A stretch of DNA of 64,000 nucleotides from contig NZ_JBDVNC010000017.1 in NCBI RefSeq assembly GCF_039969785.1, positions 1-64,000 of the forward strand. The letters run 5' to 3'. Positions 7,818-17,503 of the stretch are shown in pieces (within the stretch, counting starts at the first letter, position 1; the number at the start of each line of letters is the position of its first letter). Under the pieces are notes generated by a model. That model ran no database searches and was not told where the DNA came from. It saw nothing but the letters and a program-made list of their open reading frames with translations. This stretch comes from Shimia sp039969785. GTDB taxonomy: Bacteria; Pseudomonadota; Alphaproteobacteria; Rhodobacterales; Rhodobacteraceae. The translations under genes were made by a program, and so were the position numbers.

Positions 7818-10433
7818 ATGGACTTGAGCAAGTTCACGGAGCGGTCGCGCGGCTTTATTCAGGCTGCACAGACCATTGCGATGCGGGAAAACCATCAGCG
7901 CATGGTGCCCGAACATCTTTTGAAAGCATTGATGGATGATGACCAGGGGCTTGCCGCCAACCTGATTGGCCGTGCTGGCGGCGCGCCGGATCGCGTGCGC
8001 GACGCCATTGACACCGCCATGGGCAAAATCCCACAGGTCAGCGGCGACACTGGTCAGCCCTATCTGGACAATGCCACCGCCAAGGTGCTTGGCGAGGCTG
8101 AAAAGATTGCCAAAAAGGCGGGCGACAGCTTTGTACCGGTCGAGCGCATCCTGATGGCGCTGGTGATGGTGAAATCCAAAGCCAAAGACGCCCTGGAAGC
8201 AGGCGCCGTAACCGCGCAGGCACTGAATTCGGCAATCAACGACATCCGCAAAGGCCGCACCGCCGACAGCGCGTCTGCCGAAGAAGGCTATGACGCGCTT
8301 AAGAAATACGCGCGCGACCTGACCGATGCCGCGGCCGAGGGCAAGATTGACCCGATTATTGGCCGCGACGACGAAATTCGCCGCGCCATGCAGGTGCTCA
8401 GCCGTCGGACCAAGAACAACCCGGTGCTGATCGGGGAACCGGGCGTGGGTAAAACCGCGATTGCCGAAGGCATGGCGCTGCGCATCATCAATGGCGATGT
8501 GCCTGAATCCCTGCGCAACAAAAAGCTGTTGGCGCTGGACATGGGCGCGCTGATCGCGGGCGCAAAATACCGTGGTGAATTCGAAGAGCGGCTCAAGGCC
8601 GTGCTGACCGAAGTCACCGAAGCAGCCGGTGAAATCATTCTGTTCATCGACGAGATGCACACGCTGGTTGGCGCTGGTAAGGCGGATGGCGCAATGGATG
8701 CGGCCAATCTGATCAAACCGGCACTGGCGCGCGGTGAGCTGCATTGCATTGGTGCGACCACGCTGGACGAATATCGCAAATACGTGGAAAAAGACGCGGC
8801 ACTGGCCCGGCGATTTCAGCCGGTACTGATCGAAGAACCCACCGTCGAAGACACAATCTCAATCCTGCGCGGCATCAAGGAAAAATACGAGCTGCACCAC
8901 GGTGTGCGCATCGCTGATTCAGCTTTGGTGGCGGCGTCGACCCTGTCGCAGCGCTATATCACCGACCGTTTCCTGCCCGACAAGGCGATTGACCTTGTCG
9001 ACGAGGCCGCATCGCGGCTGCGCATGGAAGTAGACAGCAAACCCGAGGAGCTGGACGCGCTGGATCGCCAGATCCTGCAGTTGCAGATCGAAGAAGAGGC
9101 CCTGAAGCTTGAGGATGATCAGGCCTCCAAGGACCGTCTGGAAACCCTGCAGAAAGATCTCGCCAACCTTCAGGACCGCTCGTCCGAGATGACCGCGCAA
9201 TGGCAGGCCGGACGGGATAAACTGGCCTCGGCCCGTGATCTGAAAGAGTTGCTGGACCACGCCCGCGCCGAACTGGAAATCGCCAAGCGCGAGGGCAACC
9301 TCGGCAAGGCGGGCGAGCTCAGCTATGGTGTGATCCCCGGTCTGGAAAAACAGCTGGAAGACGCCGAAGCCGCCGGGGCGGACATGGTGGTCGAAGAAGC
9401 CGTGCGCCCGGAACAGATCGCTTTGGTTGTCGAGCGCTGGACAGGTATTCCGACCTCGAAAATGCTGGAAGGCGAACGTGAAAAGCTGCTGCGCATGGAG
9501 GATGACCTGCATCGCCGGGTGATCGGCCAGCATGCGGCGGTCACGTCTGTCGCCAACGCCGTACGCCGTGCGCGTGCCGGTCTGAACGACGAGAACCGCC
9601 CATTGGGCAGCTTCCTGTTCCTTGGGCCAACCGGCGTGGGTAAAACAGAGCTGACCAAAGCCGTGGCCGAATTCCTGTTTGACGATGACAGCGCCATGGT
9701 GCGCGTCGATATGTCAGAATTCATGGAGAAACATTCGGTGGCCCGCCTGATCGGTGCGCCTCCGGGCTATGTTGGCTATGACGAAGGCGGTGTTCTGACC
9801 GAAGCCGTGCGGCGCCGACCCTATCAGGTTGTGCTGTTTGACGAGGTCGAAAAGGCGCACCCGGATGTGTTCAATGTGCTGCTGCAGGTGCTGGATGACG
9901 GCATGCTGACCGATGGTCAGGGCCGCACCGTGGACTTTAAGCAAACGCTGATCATCCTGACGTCGAACCTTGGTGCGCAGGCGCTCAGCCAGTTGCCCGA
10001 AGGGGCGGATGCATCGGATGCACGTCGCGATGTGATGGACGCCGTGCGCGCCCATTTCCGGCCCGAATTCCTGAACCGTCTGGACGAGACGATCATCTTT
10101 GACCGTCTGGCCCGCGCGGATATGGATGGCATTGTCGACATTCAGCTGGGTCTGCTGCGCAAACGGCTGGCCGGTCGCAAGATCACCATCGCGCTGGACG
10201 ATGCCGCCAAGACGTGGCTGGCGGACGAAGGATACGATCCGGTGTTTGGTGCGCGCCCCCTGAAACGCGTGATCCAGCGTGCCTTGCAAAACCCATTGGC
10301 CGAGGCGTTGCTGGCCGGCGACATCAAAGACCGCGACACGGTTCCGGTCAGCGTCGGCGCCGACGGGTTGATCATAGGGGATCGCGTGGGCACCACCGAC
10401 AAACCCAAACCGGATGATGCCGTGGTGCACTAA
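7818..10433 (+). CDS. clpB: ClpB, ATP-dependent disaggregase
   Basis: The Hsp104/ClpB chaperone uses ATP to pull polypeptides out of aggregates together with DnaK. The 871 residues hold the N-terminal Clp repeats (about 1-145), AAA1 with Walker A GEPGVGKTA (near 205-213) and Walker B LFIDEMHTLVGAG, the coiled-coil middle domain (about 405-525), and AAA2 with Walker A GPTGVGKTE (near 604-612). The family-typical C-terminal region contains FGARPLKR. The ATG at 7818 has a GGAG RBS and gives MDLSKFTERSRGF; the longer open frame from 7764 is not needed. It is preceded by a sigma-32-like promoter and followed by a strong terminator, so it is probably monocistronic. Confidence 0.97.
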   Translation: MDLSKFTERSRGFIQAAQTIAMRENHQRMVPEHLLKALMDDDQGLAANLIGRAGGAPDRVRDAIDTAMGKIPQVSGDTGQPYLDNATAKVLGEAEKIAKKAGDSFVPVERILMALVMVKSKAKDALEAGAVTAQALNSAINDIRKGRTADSASAEEGYDALKKYARDLTDAAAEGKIDPIIGRDDEIRRAMQVLSRRTKNNPVLIGEPGVGKTAIAEGMALRIINGDVPESLRNKKLLALDMGALIAGAKYRGEFEERLKAVLTEVTEAAGEIILFIDEMHTLVGAGKADGAMDAANLIKPALARGELHCIGATTLDEYRKYVEKDAALARRFQPVLIEEPTVEDTISILRGIKEKYELHHGVRIADSALVAASTLSQRYITDRFLPDKAIDLVDEAASRLRMEVDSKPEELDALDRQILQLQIEEEALKLEDDQASKDRLETLQKDLANLQDRSSEMTAQWQAGRDKLASARDLKELLDHARAELEIAKREGNLGKAGELSYGVIPGLEKQLEDAEAAGADMVVEEAVRPEQIALVVERWTGIPTSKMLEGEREKLLRMEDDLHRRVIGQHAAVTSVANAVRRARAGLNDENRPLGSFLFLGPTGVGKTELTKAVAEFLFDDDSAMVRVDMSEFMEKHSVARLIGAPPGYVGYDEGGVLTEAVRRRPYQVVLFDEVEKAHPDVFNVLLQVLDDGMLTDGQGRTVDFKQTLIILTSNLGAQALSQLPEGADASDARRDVMDAVRAHFRPEFLNRLDETIIFDRLARADMDGIVDIQLGLLRKRLAGRKITIALDDAAKTWLADEGYDPVFGARPLKRVIQRALQNPLAEALLAGDIKDRDTVPVSVGADGLIIGDRVGTTDKPKPDDAVVH

Positions 10434-10456
10434 AACTACGCTTGAAACTGGATAGG

Positions 10457-10485
10457 AAAGCCCGGGTCAATGCTCCGGGCTTTTT
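10457..10485 (+). terminator. Rho-independent terminator after clpB
   Basis: AAAGCCCGG (10457-10465) pairs with CCGGGCTTT (10475-10483), followed by further Ts, 24 bases after the clpB stop. It is a textbook stem with a U-tract. Confidence 0.9.
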
Positions 10486-10586
10486 CACGAACACCGACAG
10501 GTATCTGGTTGTGAGCACTCCGTAACAGACGGCGCACAACAAAAGTGCGAACTCTAAAACGGACCAACCCGGACGACAAAGCGCGC

Positions 10587-11447
10587 CTAGCGGTCCGCGC
10601 TTTGCTCCTCAGCCAGCATCGATCTTAGCGCATCGCGATAATTCGGGTATTTCAAAACAACGCCCAATTCGTCCTTGATGCGGTCATTACGCACTTTTTT
10701 GCTATCGCTGTAAAAACTGCGCGCCATGGGTGTCATGTCTGCAGTCTCAAACGGCACTTCGGGCGGCGGGTCCATGCCCAGCAATTCGGCGGCATATGCC
10801 AGAATGTCCTGCGGCGGCGCGGGCGTGTCGTCACACACGTTGTAAATCCGCCCCGGATTGGGCGTTTTCATCGACGCCTCCAGCACCTGCGCTATGTCAT
10901 CGACATGCGCGCGCGAAAACACCTGATTTTTCTTGATGATCCGGCGTGCCGTGCCATTGCGCAACTTTGCAAATGGTCCGCGACCGGGGCCATAAATGCC
11001 CGCCAGACGAAAGATATGCAGCGGTAAGCCTTGGATATCGCGCCATTCCGCCTCGGCCAGCACCCGCATTTTGCCACGCGCGCCTCCGGGATCAAGCGGC
11101 GTGTCTTCGTCCACCCAACCGCCATCCATGTCGCCATAAACGCCGGTGGTCGAAAGATATCCAACCCATTGCAAATCTGGCGCCGCCGCCAGCGCGTCGC
11201 GCCCGACCCGCAACACCGGATCGCCCGCCTTGTCCGGCCGGATCGATGTCAGCACATGGGTAACTCCCGCCAGCGCTTTTGTCAGATCTGTTGGCCAAAG
11301 CAATGCGCGCGCGCCTTCGGCCTGAATAATTTCAACCTGATCCGCGTTGCGCACGGTGCCAATAACGGTCCAGCCTTGGGGCACCAAACGACGGGCAAGC
11401 GCACGGGCGGTGTAGCCATGCCCCAGAGAAAGCAAAGTCTGTGTCAT
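10587..11447 (-). CDS. NAD-dependent epimerase/dehydratase (SDR) family protein
   Basis: A 286-residue extended SDR protein, YeeZ-like. The N-terminal nucleotide-binding motif is degenerate (LSLGHGYTARALARRL, GxGxxxR type). The YxxxK-region tyrosine context is altered (STTGVYGDMDG), and the later AGIYGPGRGP motif is typical of the family. Its substrate is unknown. The ATG at 11447 is chosen because it starts the Rossmann fold immediately; the open frame continues upstream to 11552 without protein-like features. It is downstream of the CaiD-like operon on the same strand but separated by 226 bp containing a short repeat and a 14-bp palindrome. Confidence 0.75.
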   Translation of the reverse strand: MTQTLLSLGHGYTARALARRLVPQGWTVIGTVRNADQVEIIQAEGARALLWPTDLTKALAGVTHVLTSIRPDKAGDPVLRVGRDALAAAPDLQWVGYLSTTGVYGDMDGGWVDEDTPLDPGGARGKMRVLAEAEWRDIQGLPLHIFRLAGIYGPGRGPFAKLRNGTARRIIKKNQVFSRAHVDDIAQVLEASMKTPNPGRIYNVCDDTPAPPQDILAYAAELLGMDPPPEVPFETADMTPMARSFYSDSKKVRNDRIKDELGVVLKYPNYRDALRSMLAEEQSADR

Positions 11448-11584
11448 GTCCGCAAATTGCCTTTGCACCGCCCGGGACACAAGGTCAGCGTCCGATTTAA
11501 TGGGTGTGTTTGCCCCCACTGCGACGATGCGCCCAAACTTCGCGCACGCCATGTACGTGTTGCGTGGTCACAATATGCGCCCTC

Positions 11585-11598
11585 GCGCCAATTGGCGC
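11585..11598. repeat. 14-bp perfect palindrome
   Basis: The sequence at 11585-11598 (centre AATT) is a perfect inverted repeat between the caiD-like gene and the SDR gene, beside the dispersed repeat at 11602. It could be a dimeric regulator site; nothing else supports this. Confidence 0.4.
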
Positions 11599-11601
11599 CG
11601 T

Positions 11602-11635
11602 TTTTCATTGTTCCAGAATACTCCCGCCAGAGACG
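11602..11635 (-). repeat. Dispersed short intergenic repeat, copy 1
   Basis: On the minus strand this element reads approximately GTCTCTGGCGGGAGTATTCT, then GGAACAATGAAA. A second copy with the same core (GGCGGGAGTATT) and a similar tail ending in ATGAA lies at 31544-31577. The match over about 33 bases with one indel is far beyond chance for two intergenic spots. I believe such elements are common in Roseobacter genomes, but that is recollection. Confidence 0.55.
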
Positions 11636-11673
11636 TCCGGCGCTCTATCAAGGCCAGTTTACACCCTGGTCGT

Positions 11674-12459
11674 TCATTTGCCCTGCCACACCGGATCGCG
11701 CTTTTCGGCAAAGGCACGCGCGCCTTCCATCTGGTCTTCGCTTGCATAAAGCACATCCACGCTGCGCAACTGGCGCTGGGTGATGTGGTTCATGGCATCC
11801 TGAAACTTCGAATCCTCGGCGTCGCGCACAATCTCTTTGATCGCCGCATAAACCAGGGGCGGTCCGCTGGCCAAAAGCCGCGCCAGCTCCCAAGCGCGGG
11901 TCATCAGCTGATCAGCCGGAACAATTTCATTCACCAGCCCCCAGCGGTGCGCCTCGTCAGCATCAAACCAACGCCCGGTCAACAACAGTTCCATGGCAAT
12001 GTGATACGGGATTCGCTTGGGCAACTTAACACTGGCCGCATCCGCCACGGTGCCGGACCGTATTTCAGGCAAGGCAAAGCTGGCATGATCCGCCGCAAGC
12101 AAAATGTCACCCGACAACGCCAGCTCTAACCCACCACCACAGGCAATCCCGTTGATCGCGGAAATCACCGGCTTGTTCATGTCTCGCAATTCCTGCAAGC
12201 CGCCAAACCCACCGACGCCATAATCACCGTCCACCGCATCACCATCAGCCGCCGCTTTCAAATCCCAGCCGGGACAGAAAAACTTGTCCCCGCCACCGGT
12301 CAGGATCGCAACGCGCAACTCGGGATCATCGCGAAAGGCGCGAAACACCTCGCCCATCATCCGGCTTGTCACCAGATCAATGGCGTTGGCTTTGGGCCTG
12401 TCCAGCGTCACTTCCAGAATCGAGCCTTCGCTCCGCGTCTTCACAGGTCCGTCGCTCAT
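11674..12459 (-). CDS. Enoyl-CoA hydratase/isomerase family, CaiD-like
   Basis: A 261-residue crotonase-fold enzyme. The oxyanion-hole segments are visible (ACGGGLELALSGDILLAADHASFALPEIR), and the family-typical LLTGRWFDADEAHRWGLVNE follows. The sequence resembles carnitinyl-CoA dehydratase CaiD more than fatty-acid FadB types. It would hydrate or dehydrate a CoA thioester made by the ligase encoded just upstream, with which it overlaps by ATGA. Together with the acyl-CoA dehydrogenase the operon is a plausible carnitine/crotonobetaine or short-chain acid route; the actual substrate cannot be read from sequence. Confidence 0.8.
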   Translation of the reverse strand: MSDGPVKTRSEGSILEVTLDRPKANAIDLVTSRMMGEVFRAFRDDPELRVAILTGGGDKFFCPGWDLKAAADGDAVDGDYGVGGFGGLQELRDMNKPVISAINGIACGGGLELALSGDILLAADHASFALPEIRSGTVADAASVKLPKRIPYHIAMELLLTGRWFDADEAHRWGLVNEIVPADQLMTRAWELARLLASGPPLVYAAIKEIVRDAEDSKFQDAMNHITQRQLRSVDVLYASEDQMEGARAFAEKRDPVWQGK

Positions 12460-14486
12460 GCTGTTCCCTTTCGTATCAGCGCATCCACTGCCACTGCCCG
12501 TTCGGGCGTGCAGATCAGCGGGTTAATCTCAACTTCTTCAAGCGTGTCTGCATTGGCAAGCACATAGTTTTGCACCGCCTCAATGGCATCCAGAATGGCA
12601 CCGAGTCTCGCAGCTGGTTTTCCACGGTATCCATTCAGAATTGGGGCTGTTTTCAGCTGGAATAGTGCCTGTTTCGCACCGTACCGGTCCGTTGGCACCA
12701 GAACCGAAACACAGTCTTCCAACACTTCGGTGAACACGCCGCCAGCCCCAAGCGTCAGCACAAACCCATGTGCCGCGTCCCGGGTCACACCAATCAACAG
12801 CTCGCAAACTCCGTCCTGTACCATTTCCTCGATCAGAAACCGGTCGCAAGGCATTTGCCGGGTGGCTTCCGTCAGGTCTGCGTGCTGCAATCCAAGCCGA
12901 ACCGCCCCCGCATCCGTCTTGTGTGCCAGTCCAAGACCTTTGAGAGCCAAGGGCCCGCGCAAGCTTGCCGTGAGCGACAGAAAATCGTCCGCGGCCTGCA
13001 CCGTAACCCCACGCGGAACATCTACGCCAAATGCCGCAAGATGGGATTTGGCGACATCCTCTTCCAGCACTTCACACGACCGCGCACCCCCCGGCAAAAC
13101 CAACGCGCGCGCATCAGGTGCCCTGATCGACGCCGCGGCCGCAACAGCCGCAACCGCATCACGCAACCCGAACAACGGCATGACATCACCAGCGGCCAAT
13201 GCCTGCGCGACATCCGCAGGCATCAGTTCCGGCAGGCTGGCGACCACAGCCATCGGACGCCCGGTCGCGGCACATGCCCGAATTGCCGCTTGCGTCGCGC
13301 ATTCCCAATCCTGCCGGTTCTCATGCGGGTAATCGACGATGGAAACCGTCAACCCAACACCCGAGTCCATCATCGCCGCCCACGCCCGTGCCATGGCATC
13401 CACATCGCGCCAGATATATGTGTGGTAATCCAACGGATTGGCCAGAGCCACCATCGGTCCCAGCACCTCGGCCAAGGCGCGTTTCTGATGTTCACCAAGT
13501 GGCGGAAAGGTCAGCCCGACAGCCTGCGCCGTATCCGCAATCAAACTGGCTTCGCCGCCCGAACAACTGATCGAAGCAATCTGCGACGATGCCAGGGGCC
13601 CGGTCATATGCAACAGTTTCAGCGTTTCCAGAAACACAGAAAGATCATGCACGCGGGCGAACCCCAGCCGGTCAATCAACGCCTGCGCCCCCGCATCGCT
13701 GCCAGCCAATGACGCCGTATGCGACACGGTTGCCGCCTGCGCCAGTTCCGACGCGCCAACCTTAAGCACAACAACCGGCACGCCACGTTCATGGGCCTTT
13801 TGCGCCAAACGTTCCCAACCACGCAGATCGGCAAAGCCTTCGACGTGCAGGCCAATGGCGGTGATGCGCGGATCCTCCAGCAAGGCCAACGCAATCGCCG
13901 CCTGACTAAGCTGCGCCATGTTCCCACAGGTCGCGACAAAGGCAATTGGCAAGGCGCGGCGCTGATTGGTCAGGTTGATGGCGATGTTTGAGCTTTGCGT
14001 CAGAATGGCCACCCCGCCTGACACCACATCGCACCCATGCTGATCCGGCCAAATCGCCACGCCGTCCATGGCATTGATCATCCCATAGCAATTTGGCCCC
14101 AGAATCGGCATATTACCCGCCGCCTTCACCAACCGGGACTGAAGATCGGTCCCGGCGACGTCTTCAACCGCAGCCTCGGCAAAGCCAGAGGCAAAACAGA
14201 TCGCCCCCCCGGCCCGCATTTGTGCCAGCACCGCGACGGCCTCGATACAAGCGTGGCGATTGATCCCGACAAAGGCCGCATCCGGCGCGCGCGGCAAATC
14301 CTCAAGCCGCGCAAACACCGCTTCACCTGCAATATGCTGCGCTGTGGGATGCACGGGCCAGATGTCGCCCGCAAAGCCCAGCTTGCGCAATTGCACAATC
14401 ACTTCGCGGCACCACACCCCACCGCCAATCACCGCGACACTGGTCGGACAAAACAATCTGGAAAGGTCGGTCTGCACGCGCCTCAC
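12456..14486 (-). CDS. Acyl-CoA ligase, NDP-forming (CoA-binding + ATP-grasp)
   Basis: The 676-residue protein has the domain order of ADP-forming acetyl-CoA synthetases: CoA-binding domain (about 10-130), succinyl-CoA-ligase-like domains (about 145-430, with PILGPNCYGMINAMDGVAIWP) and a C-terminal ATP-grasp domain (about 460-676, with PLALKGLGLAHKTDAGAVRLGL and LLIGVTRDAAHGFVLTLGAGGVF). It should make an acyl-CoA from a carboxylic acid and ATP, or the reverse. It is translationally coupled at both ends (4-base overlaps) to the CaiD-like and acyl-CoA dehydrogenase genes. The substrate may be carnitine-related, by context only. Confidence 0.8.
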   Translation of the reverse strand: MRRVQTDLSRLFCPTSVAVIGGGVWCREVIVQLRKLGFAGDIWPVHPTAQHIAGEAVFARLEDLPRAPDAAFVGINRHACIEAVAVLAQMRAGGAICFASGFAEAAVEDVAGTDLQSRLVKAAGNMPILGPNCYGMINAMDGVAIWPDQHGCDVVSGGVAILTQSSNIAINLTNQRRALPIAFVATCGNMAQLSQAAIALALLEDPRITAIGLHVEGFADLRGWERLAQKAHERGVPVVVLKVGASELAQAATVSHTASLAGSDAGAQALIDRLGFARVHDLSVFLETLKLLHMTGPLASSQIASISCSGGEASLIADTAQAVGLTFPPLGEHQKRALAEVLGPMVALANPLDYHTYIWRDVDAMARAWAAMMDSGVGLTVSIVDYPHENRQDWECATQAAIRACAATGRPMAVVASLPELMPADVAQALAAGDVMPLFGLRDAVAAVAAAASIRAPDARALVLPGGARSCEVLEEDVAKSHLAAFGVDVPRGVTVQAADDFLSLTASLRGPLALKGLGLAHKTDAGAVRLGLQHADLTEATRQMPCDRFLIEEMVQDGVCELLIGVTRDAAHGFVLTLGAGGVFTEVLEDCVSVLVPTDRYGAKQALFQLKTAPILNGYRGKPAARLGAILDAIEAVQNYVLANADTLEEVEINPLICTPERAVAVDALIRKGTA

Positions 14487-15643
14487 GCCCCTAATGGGCG
14501 CAGTAAATCGCGACTGATAATATGACGCTGAATTTCGCTGGTGCCGTCCCAGATACGTTCCACCCGGGCGTCGCGCCAGAATCGTTCCAACGGATAGTCA
14601 TCCATCAAACCCATACCACCATGCACCTGAATCGCGGCATCCGTGACCCGCGCCAGCATTTCCGAGGCATAGAGCTTGGCCGACGCGATTTCCCGGTTGG
14701 CAGGCAACCCCTTGTCCAGTCGGTCCGCCGCCGCCAAAGTCAGCAAATCCGCCGCGTCAATTTCGGTGATCATGTCGGCAATCTGAAAGCCAACCCCCTG
14801 AAATTTGCCAATCGGCTGGCCGAACTGTTCCCGTTGCGCGGCATAGTTCAGCGCAAAGTCAAACGCCCGACGGGCACGTCCCACACAAAACGCCGCCACC
14901 GTCAGGCGGGTCGCATAAAGCCATTCATTCATTACTGCAAAGCCGCCATCCACCTCGCCCAGCACCTGAGCGGCAGGCAGGCGGCAATCATCAAAGTCCA
15001 GCACCATATTCTTGTAGCCGCGATGGCTGACCGACGCGTACCCATCGCGGATTGTGAACCCCGGCGTGCCGCGATCCACCAGAAACGTGGTGATGCGCTT
15101 TTTGGGGCCTTTCGGGGTCATGTCTTCGCCGGTAGCGACAAATACAATCACGAAATCCGCATGTTCTGCGCCGGAAATGAAATGCTTGGTGCCGTTCAGC
15201 ACCCAATCCGCGCCATCGCGCACCGCCGCGCATTTCATGCCGCGCACATCCGACCCGGCGCCCGGCTCGGTCATGGCCAGCGCATCCATCCGTTCACCGC
15301 GCACCGCAGGCAACAGATACCGGTCTCGCTGTTCGCTCTCACAGGCCATCAAAATATTCTGAGGGCGGCCAAAGAAATGCGTCAGCGCCATCGAACCGCG
15401 CCCCAATTCCCGTTCGACCAGAGCAAATTCCAGATGGTTTAACCCGGCACCACCGACCTCTTCGGGGAAATTGCAGGCATAAAACCCAAGATCCAGCGTC
15501 TTTTGTTTGATCCCGGCAGCAATGTCCTCGGGCACCGCTCCGGTTCGCTCGACCATGTCCTCGTGTGGGTAGATTTCGTTTTCCACGAAACTGCGCACCG
15601 TTGCGGCAATCATTTCCTGCTCTTCGTTCAACCCATATTGCAT
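14483..15643 (-). CDS. Acyl-CoA dehydrogenase
   Basis: A 386-residue FAD flavoprotein that desaturates or reduces an acyl-CoA. Family motifs include ALAMTEPGAGSDVRGM (FAD contact), the GQPIGKFQGVGFQIADM helix and the C-terminal QVHGGMGLMDDYPLERFWRD with WDGTSEIQRHI. The ATG at 15643 gives MQYGLNEEQEMIAATVRSF, the usual N-terminus; the open frame extends to 15697 but adds nothing recognisable. It is the first gene of a three-gene operon and is divergent from an AraC/GlxA regulator with only 73 bp between starts, which probably holds both promoters. Confidence 0.85.
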   Translation of the reverse strand: MQYGLNEEQEMIAATVRSFVENEIYPHEDMVERTGAVPEDIAAGIKQKTLDLGFYACNFPEEVGGAGLNHLEFALVERELGRGSMALTHFFGRPQNILMACESEQRDRYLLPAVRGERMDALAMTEPGAGSDVRGMKCAAVRDGADWVLNGTKHFISGAEHADFVIVFVATGEDMTPKGPKKRITTFLVDRGTPGFTIRDGYASVSHRGYKNMVLDFDDCRLPAAQVLGEVDGGFAVMNEWLYATRLTVAAFCVGRARRAFDFALNYAAQREQFGQPIGKFQGVGFQIADMITEIDAADLLTLAAADRLDKGLPANREIASAKLYASEMLARVTDAAIQVHGGMGLMDDYPLERFWRDARVERIWDGTSEIQRHIISRDLLRPLGA

Positions 15644-15716
15644 CGCGCTGATCCTTTGTTGCCGCAATATTTGAAACCGCTTGCGGAAATCATTCATGCA
15701 GGATTAGTGTTTTTTC

Positions 15717-16676
15717 ATGCAGAGCTGGACAAAATCACCCGCCGCGTCGCAGCATTTCGGCGTTTTGCTGTTCGAGGGCTTTTCCAATCATTGCCTCGCC
15801 AACACGATCGAACCGATGCGCGCGGCCAATATGCTGTCAAATCGCGCGCTTTATGACTGGAGCTTTTTGGCGCTGGGCGCAGGCCCTGTGCGCAGTTCCA
15901 GCGGCCTGCCCGTGGTGCCGCACGGGCAGCTGAGCGCGGCAACCGGAGACGCGCTGGTTGTGATGCCATCCTACGGATTTCGCGATCACGCCAGATGGTC
16001 CACGCAATCTGGGCTGCGCGCCGCGTCGCATCGGTTTCAAACGCTGTTGGGCATGGACACCGGAAGCTGGCTTTTGGCAGAGGCCGGATTGTTAGAGGGA
16101 CACACCGCCACCATTCACTGGGAAGAACTCTCTGCCTTTGCCGAACGATTCCCCGAGATCGACGCCCGGCGCGAACGCTTTGTCATAGATCGCAACCGGG
16201 TCACGTGTTCCGGGGCCATGGCTGCCTTTGATCTGGTGCTGCACATGATCGGGCGCGACCACGGTCAGGCCCTGGCTTTGGAGGTCGCGCATTTGTTCAT
16301 GACACGCGACTCTGCCCGCTCTCACAGCGGCGGGGCCAGCCCGGCAGGACGTGTCGTGAACCGCGCGCTGGCCTTGATGCAGGATCATCTGGAACACCCG
16401 CTTAGGATTGGCGAAATCGCGCGCCGGGTGGGCAGCACACAAAAGGCGCTGGAACTCAGAGTGCGCGCCGAACTGGGAACCACACCGACAACGGTCTACC
16501 GTCGCCTGCGCCTTAATCTGGCGCGCAAGCTGGTGGTCGACAGCGATCTCGGGATTGCCGAAATTGCGCTGCGCAGCGGATACGCCAACCCAGCGGCCAT
16601 GACCCGCGCCTTTGGCACCGAATTTGGCGCCACGCCACGCGCGCTGCGCGCCTCAATCACATCTCAGGTCGCGTAG
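15717..16676 (+). CDS. GlxA-type AraC family transcriptional regulator
   Basis: The 319-residue regulator has an N-terminal DJ-1/PfpI-like class I amidotransferase fold (about 15-195, without an obvious catalytic Cys) and a C-terminal pair of AraC helix-turn-helix motifs (about 220-315: IGEIARRVGSTQKALELR and IAEIALRSGYANPAAMTRAF). Members of this group, such as CdhR, control carnitine or choline-derived catabolism in other bacteria. It is divergent from the acyl-CoA operon and is its likely regulator. Its 3' end overlaps the convergent class II aldolase gene by 13 bases. Confidence 0.85.
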   Translation: MQSWTKSPAASQHFGVLLFEGFSNHCLANTIEPMRAANMLSNRALYDWSFLALGAGPVRSSSGLPVVPHGQLSAATGDALVVMPSYGFRDHARWSTQSGLRAASHRFQTLLGMDTGSWLLAEAGLLEGHTATIHWEELSAFAERFPEIDARRERFVIDRNRVTCSGAMAAFDLVLHMIGRDHGQALALEVAHLFMTRDSARSHSGGASPAGRVVNRALALMQDHLEHPLRIGEIARRVGSTQKALELRVRAELGTTPTTVYRRLRLNLARKLVVDSDLGIAEIALRSGYANPAAMTRAFGTEFGATPRALRASITSQVA

Positions 16677-17419
16677 TCTGATTTCTCACTGTCCAAAATG
16701 GCCTTTAGCTCTGCCAGATGGCGCACATCTTGCTCCGGGTATTCCTCCAGCTCGCGCGCGGTCTTTTCCGCAATGTCATCGGGCAGCACACGCAGCGGCT
16801 GACCGGTTTGCAAGGCCCGGATATAGGTTTCAGCAGCCCGTTCGAAATAGAACAGTCGGTTGAATGTGTCGGCAACGCTGTCACCAATGACCATCACACC
16901 ATGATTGCCCATGATCAGCACCTTTTGCTTAGGATCGCGCATCAACCCGGCACAGCGCGCGCCCTCATCTTCAAACGCCAACCCGCCATAGGACTCGTCG
17001 ATCACATAGCGGTTAAAGAACGTGGCACAGTTCTGATCGATCGGTGGCAACCTGCTGTCTGCAAGGCTGGCCAGAACCGTGGCATGGATCGAATGCACAT
17101 GCATGGCACACCGGGCGTGCGGGCAATGGCGATGCATCCCGCCATGCAACCCCCACGCCGTTGGGTCCGGTGCATCTGGCCCGGTCAGCGTTTCGGGGTC
17201 ATTGGCATCCACCACCAGCAAATCGCTGGCGCGAATACGGCTGAAATGCATTTGGTTCGGGTTCATCAGGAACCGCGTGCCATCGTCATTTATCGACAGG
17301 CTGAAATGATTGGCCACGCCTTCATGCATGTTCAGCCGCGCGGTCCAGCGGAACGCCGCCGCCATGTCAACGCGTTCCTGCCAATGCTCCATATTGGGGC
17401 GCAGTTCTGTGATGCTCAT
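16664..17419 (-). CDS. Class II aldolase/adducin family protein
   Basis: A 251-residue zinc-dependent aldolase-fold protein. The zinc-binding HxH is in CAMHVHSIHATVL (near residue 105) and the third-ligand region is in IMGNHGVMVIGD (near 172). Members act on phosphorylated sugars or, in adducin-like forms, have other roles; the precise substrate is not evident. A VOC-family gene lies 84 bp upstream on the same strand and may be co-transcribed. The 3' end runs into the convergent AraC gene. Confidence 0.8.
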   Translation of the reverse strand: MSITELRPNMEHWQERVDMAAAFRWTARLNMHEGVANHFSLSINDDGTRFLMNPNQMHFSRIRASDLLVVDANDPETLTGPDAPDPTAWGLHGGMHRHCPHARCAMHVHSIHATVLASLADSRLPPIDQNCATFFNRYVIDESYGGLAFEDEGARCAGLMRDPKQKVLIMGNHGVMVIGDSVADTFNRLFYFERAAETYIRALQTGQPLRVLPDDIAEKTARELEEYPEQDVRHLAELKAILDSEKSDYAT

Positions 17420-17503
17420 CTACGTATCCTCCGATGCCACGCCAAAGCCTGCACATGCATCGGCGACATTGCCAACAAAAATCGCGTTGTCCCGTGCCCG
17501 CAC

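Noticed and set aside
11565..11608. Possible leader peptide starting at the ATGAAA end of the repeat at 11602
   Set aside because: The frame runs on without a stop at the expected short length and shows no conserved feature, so there is no support for a leader.
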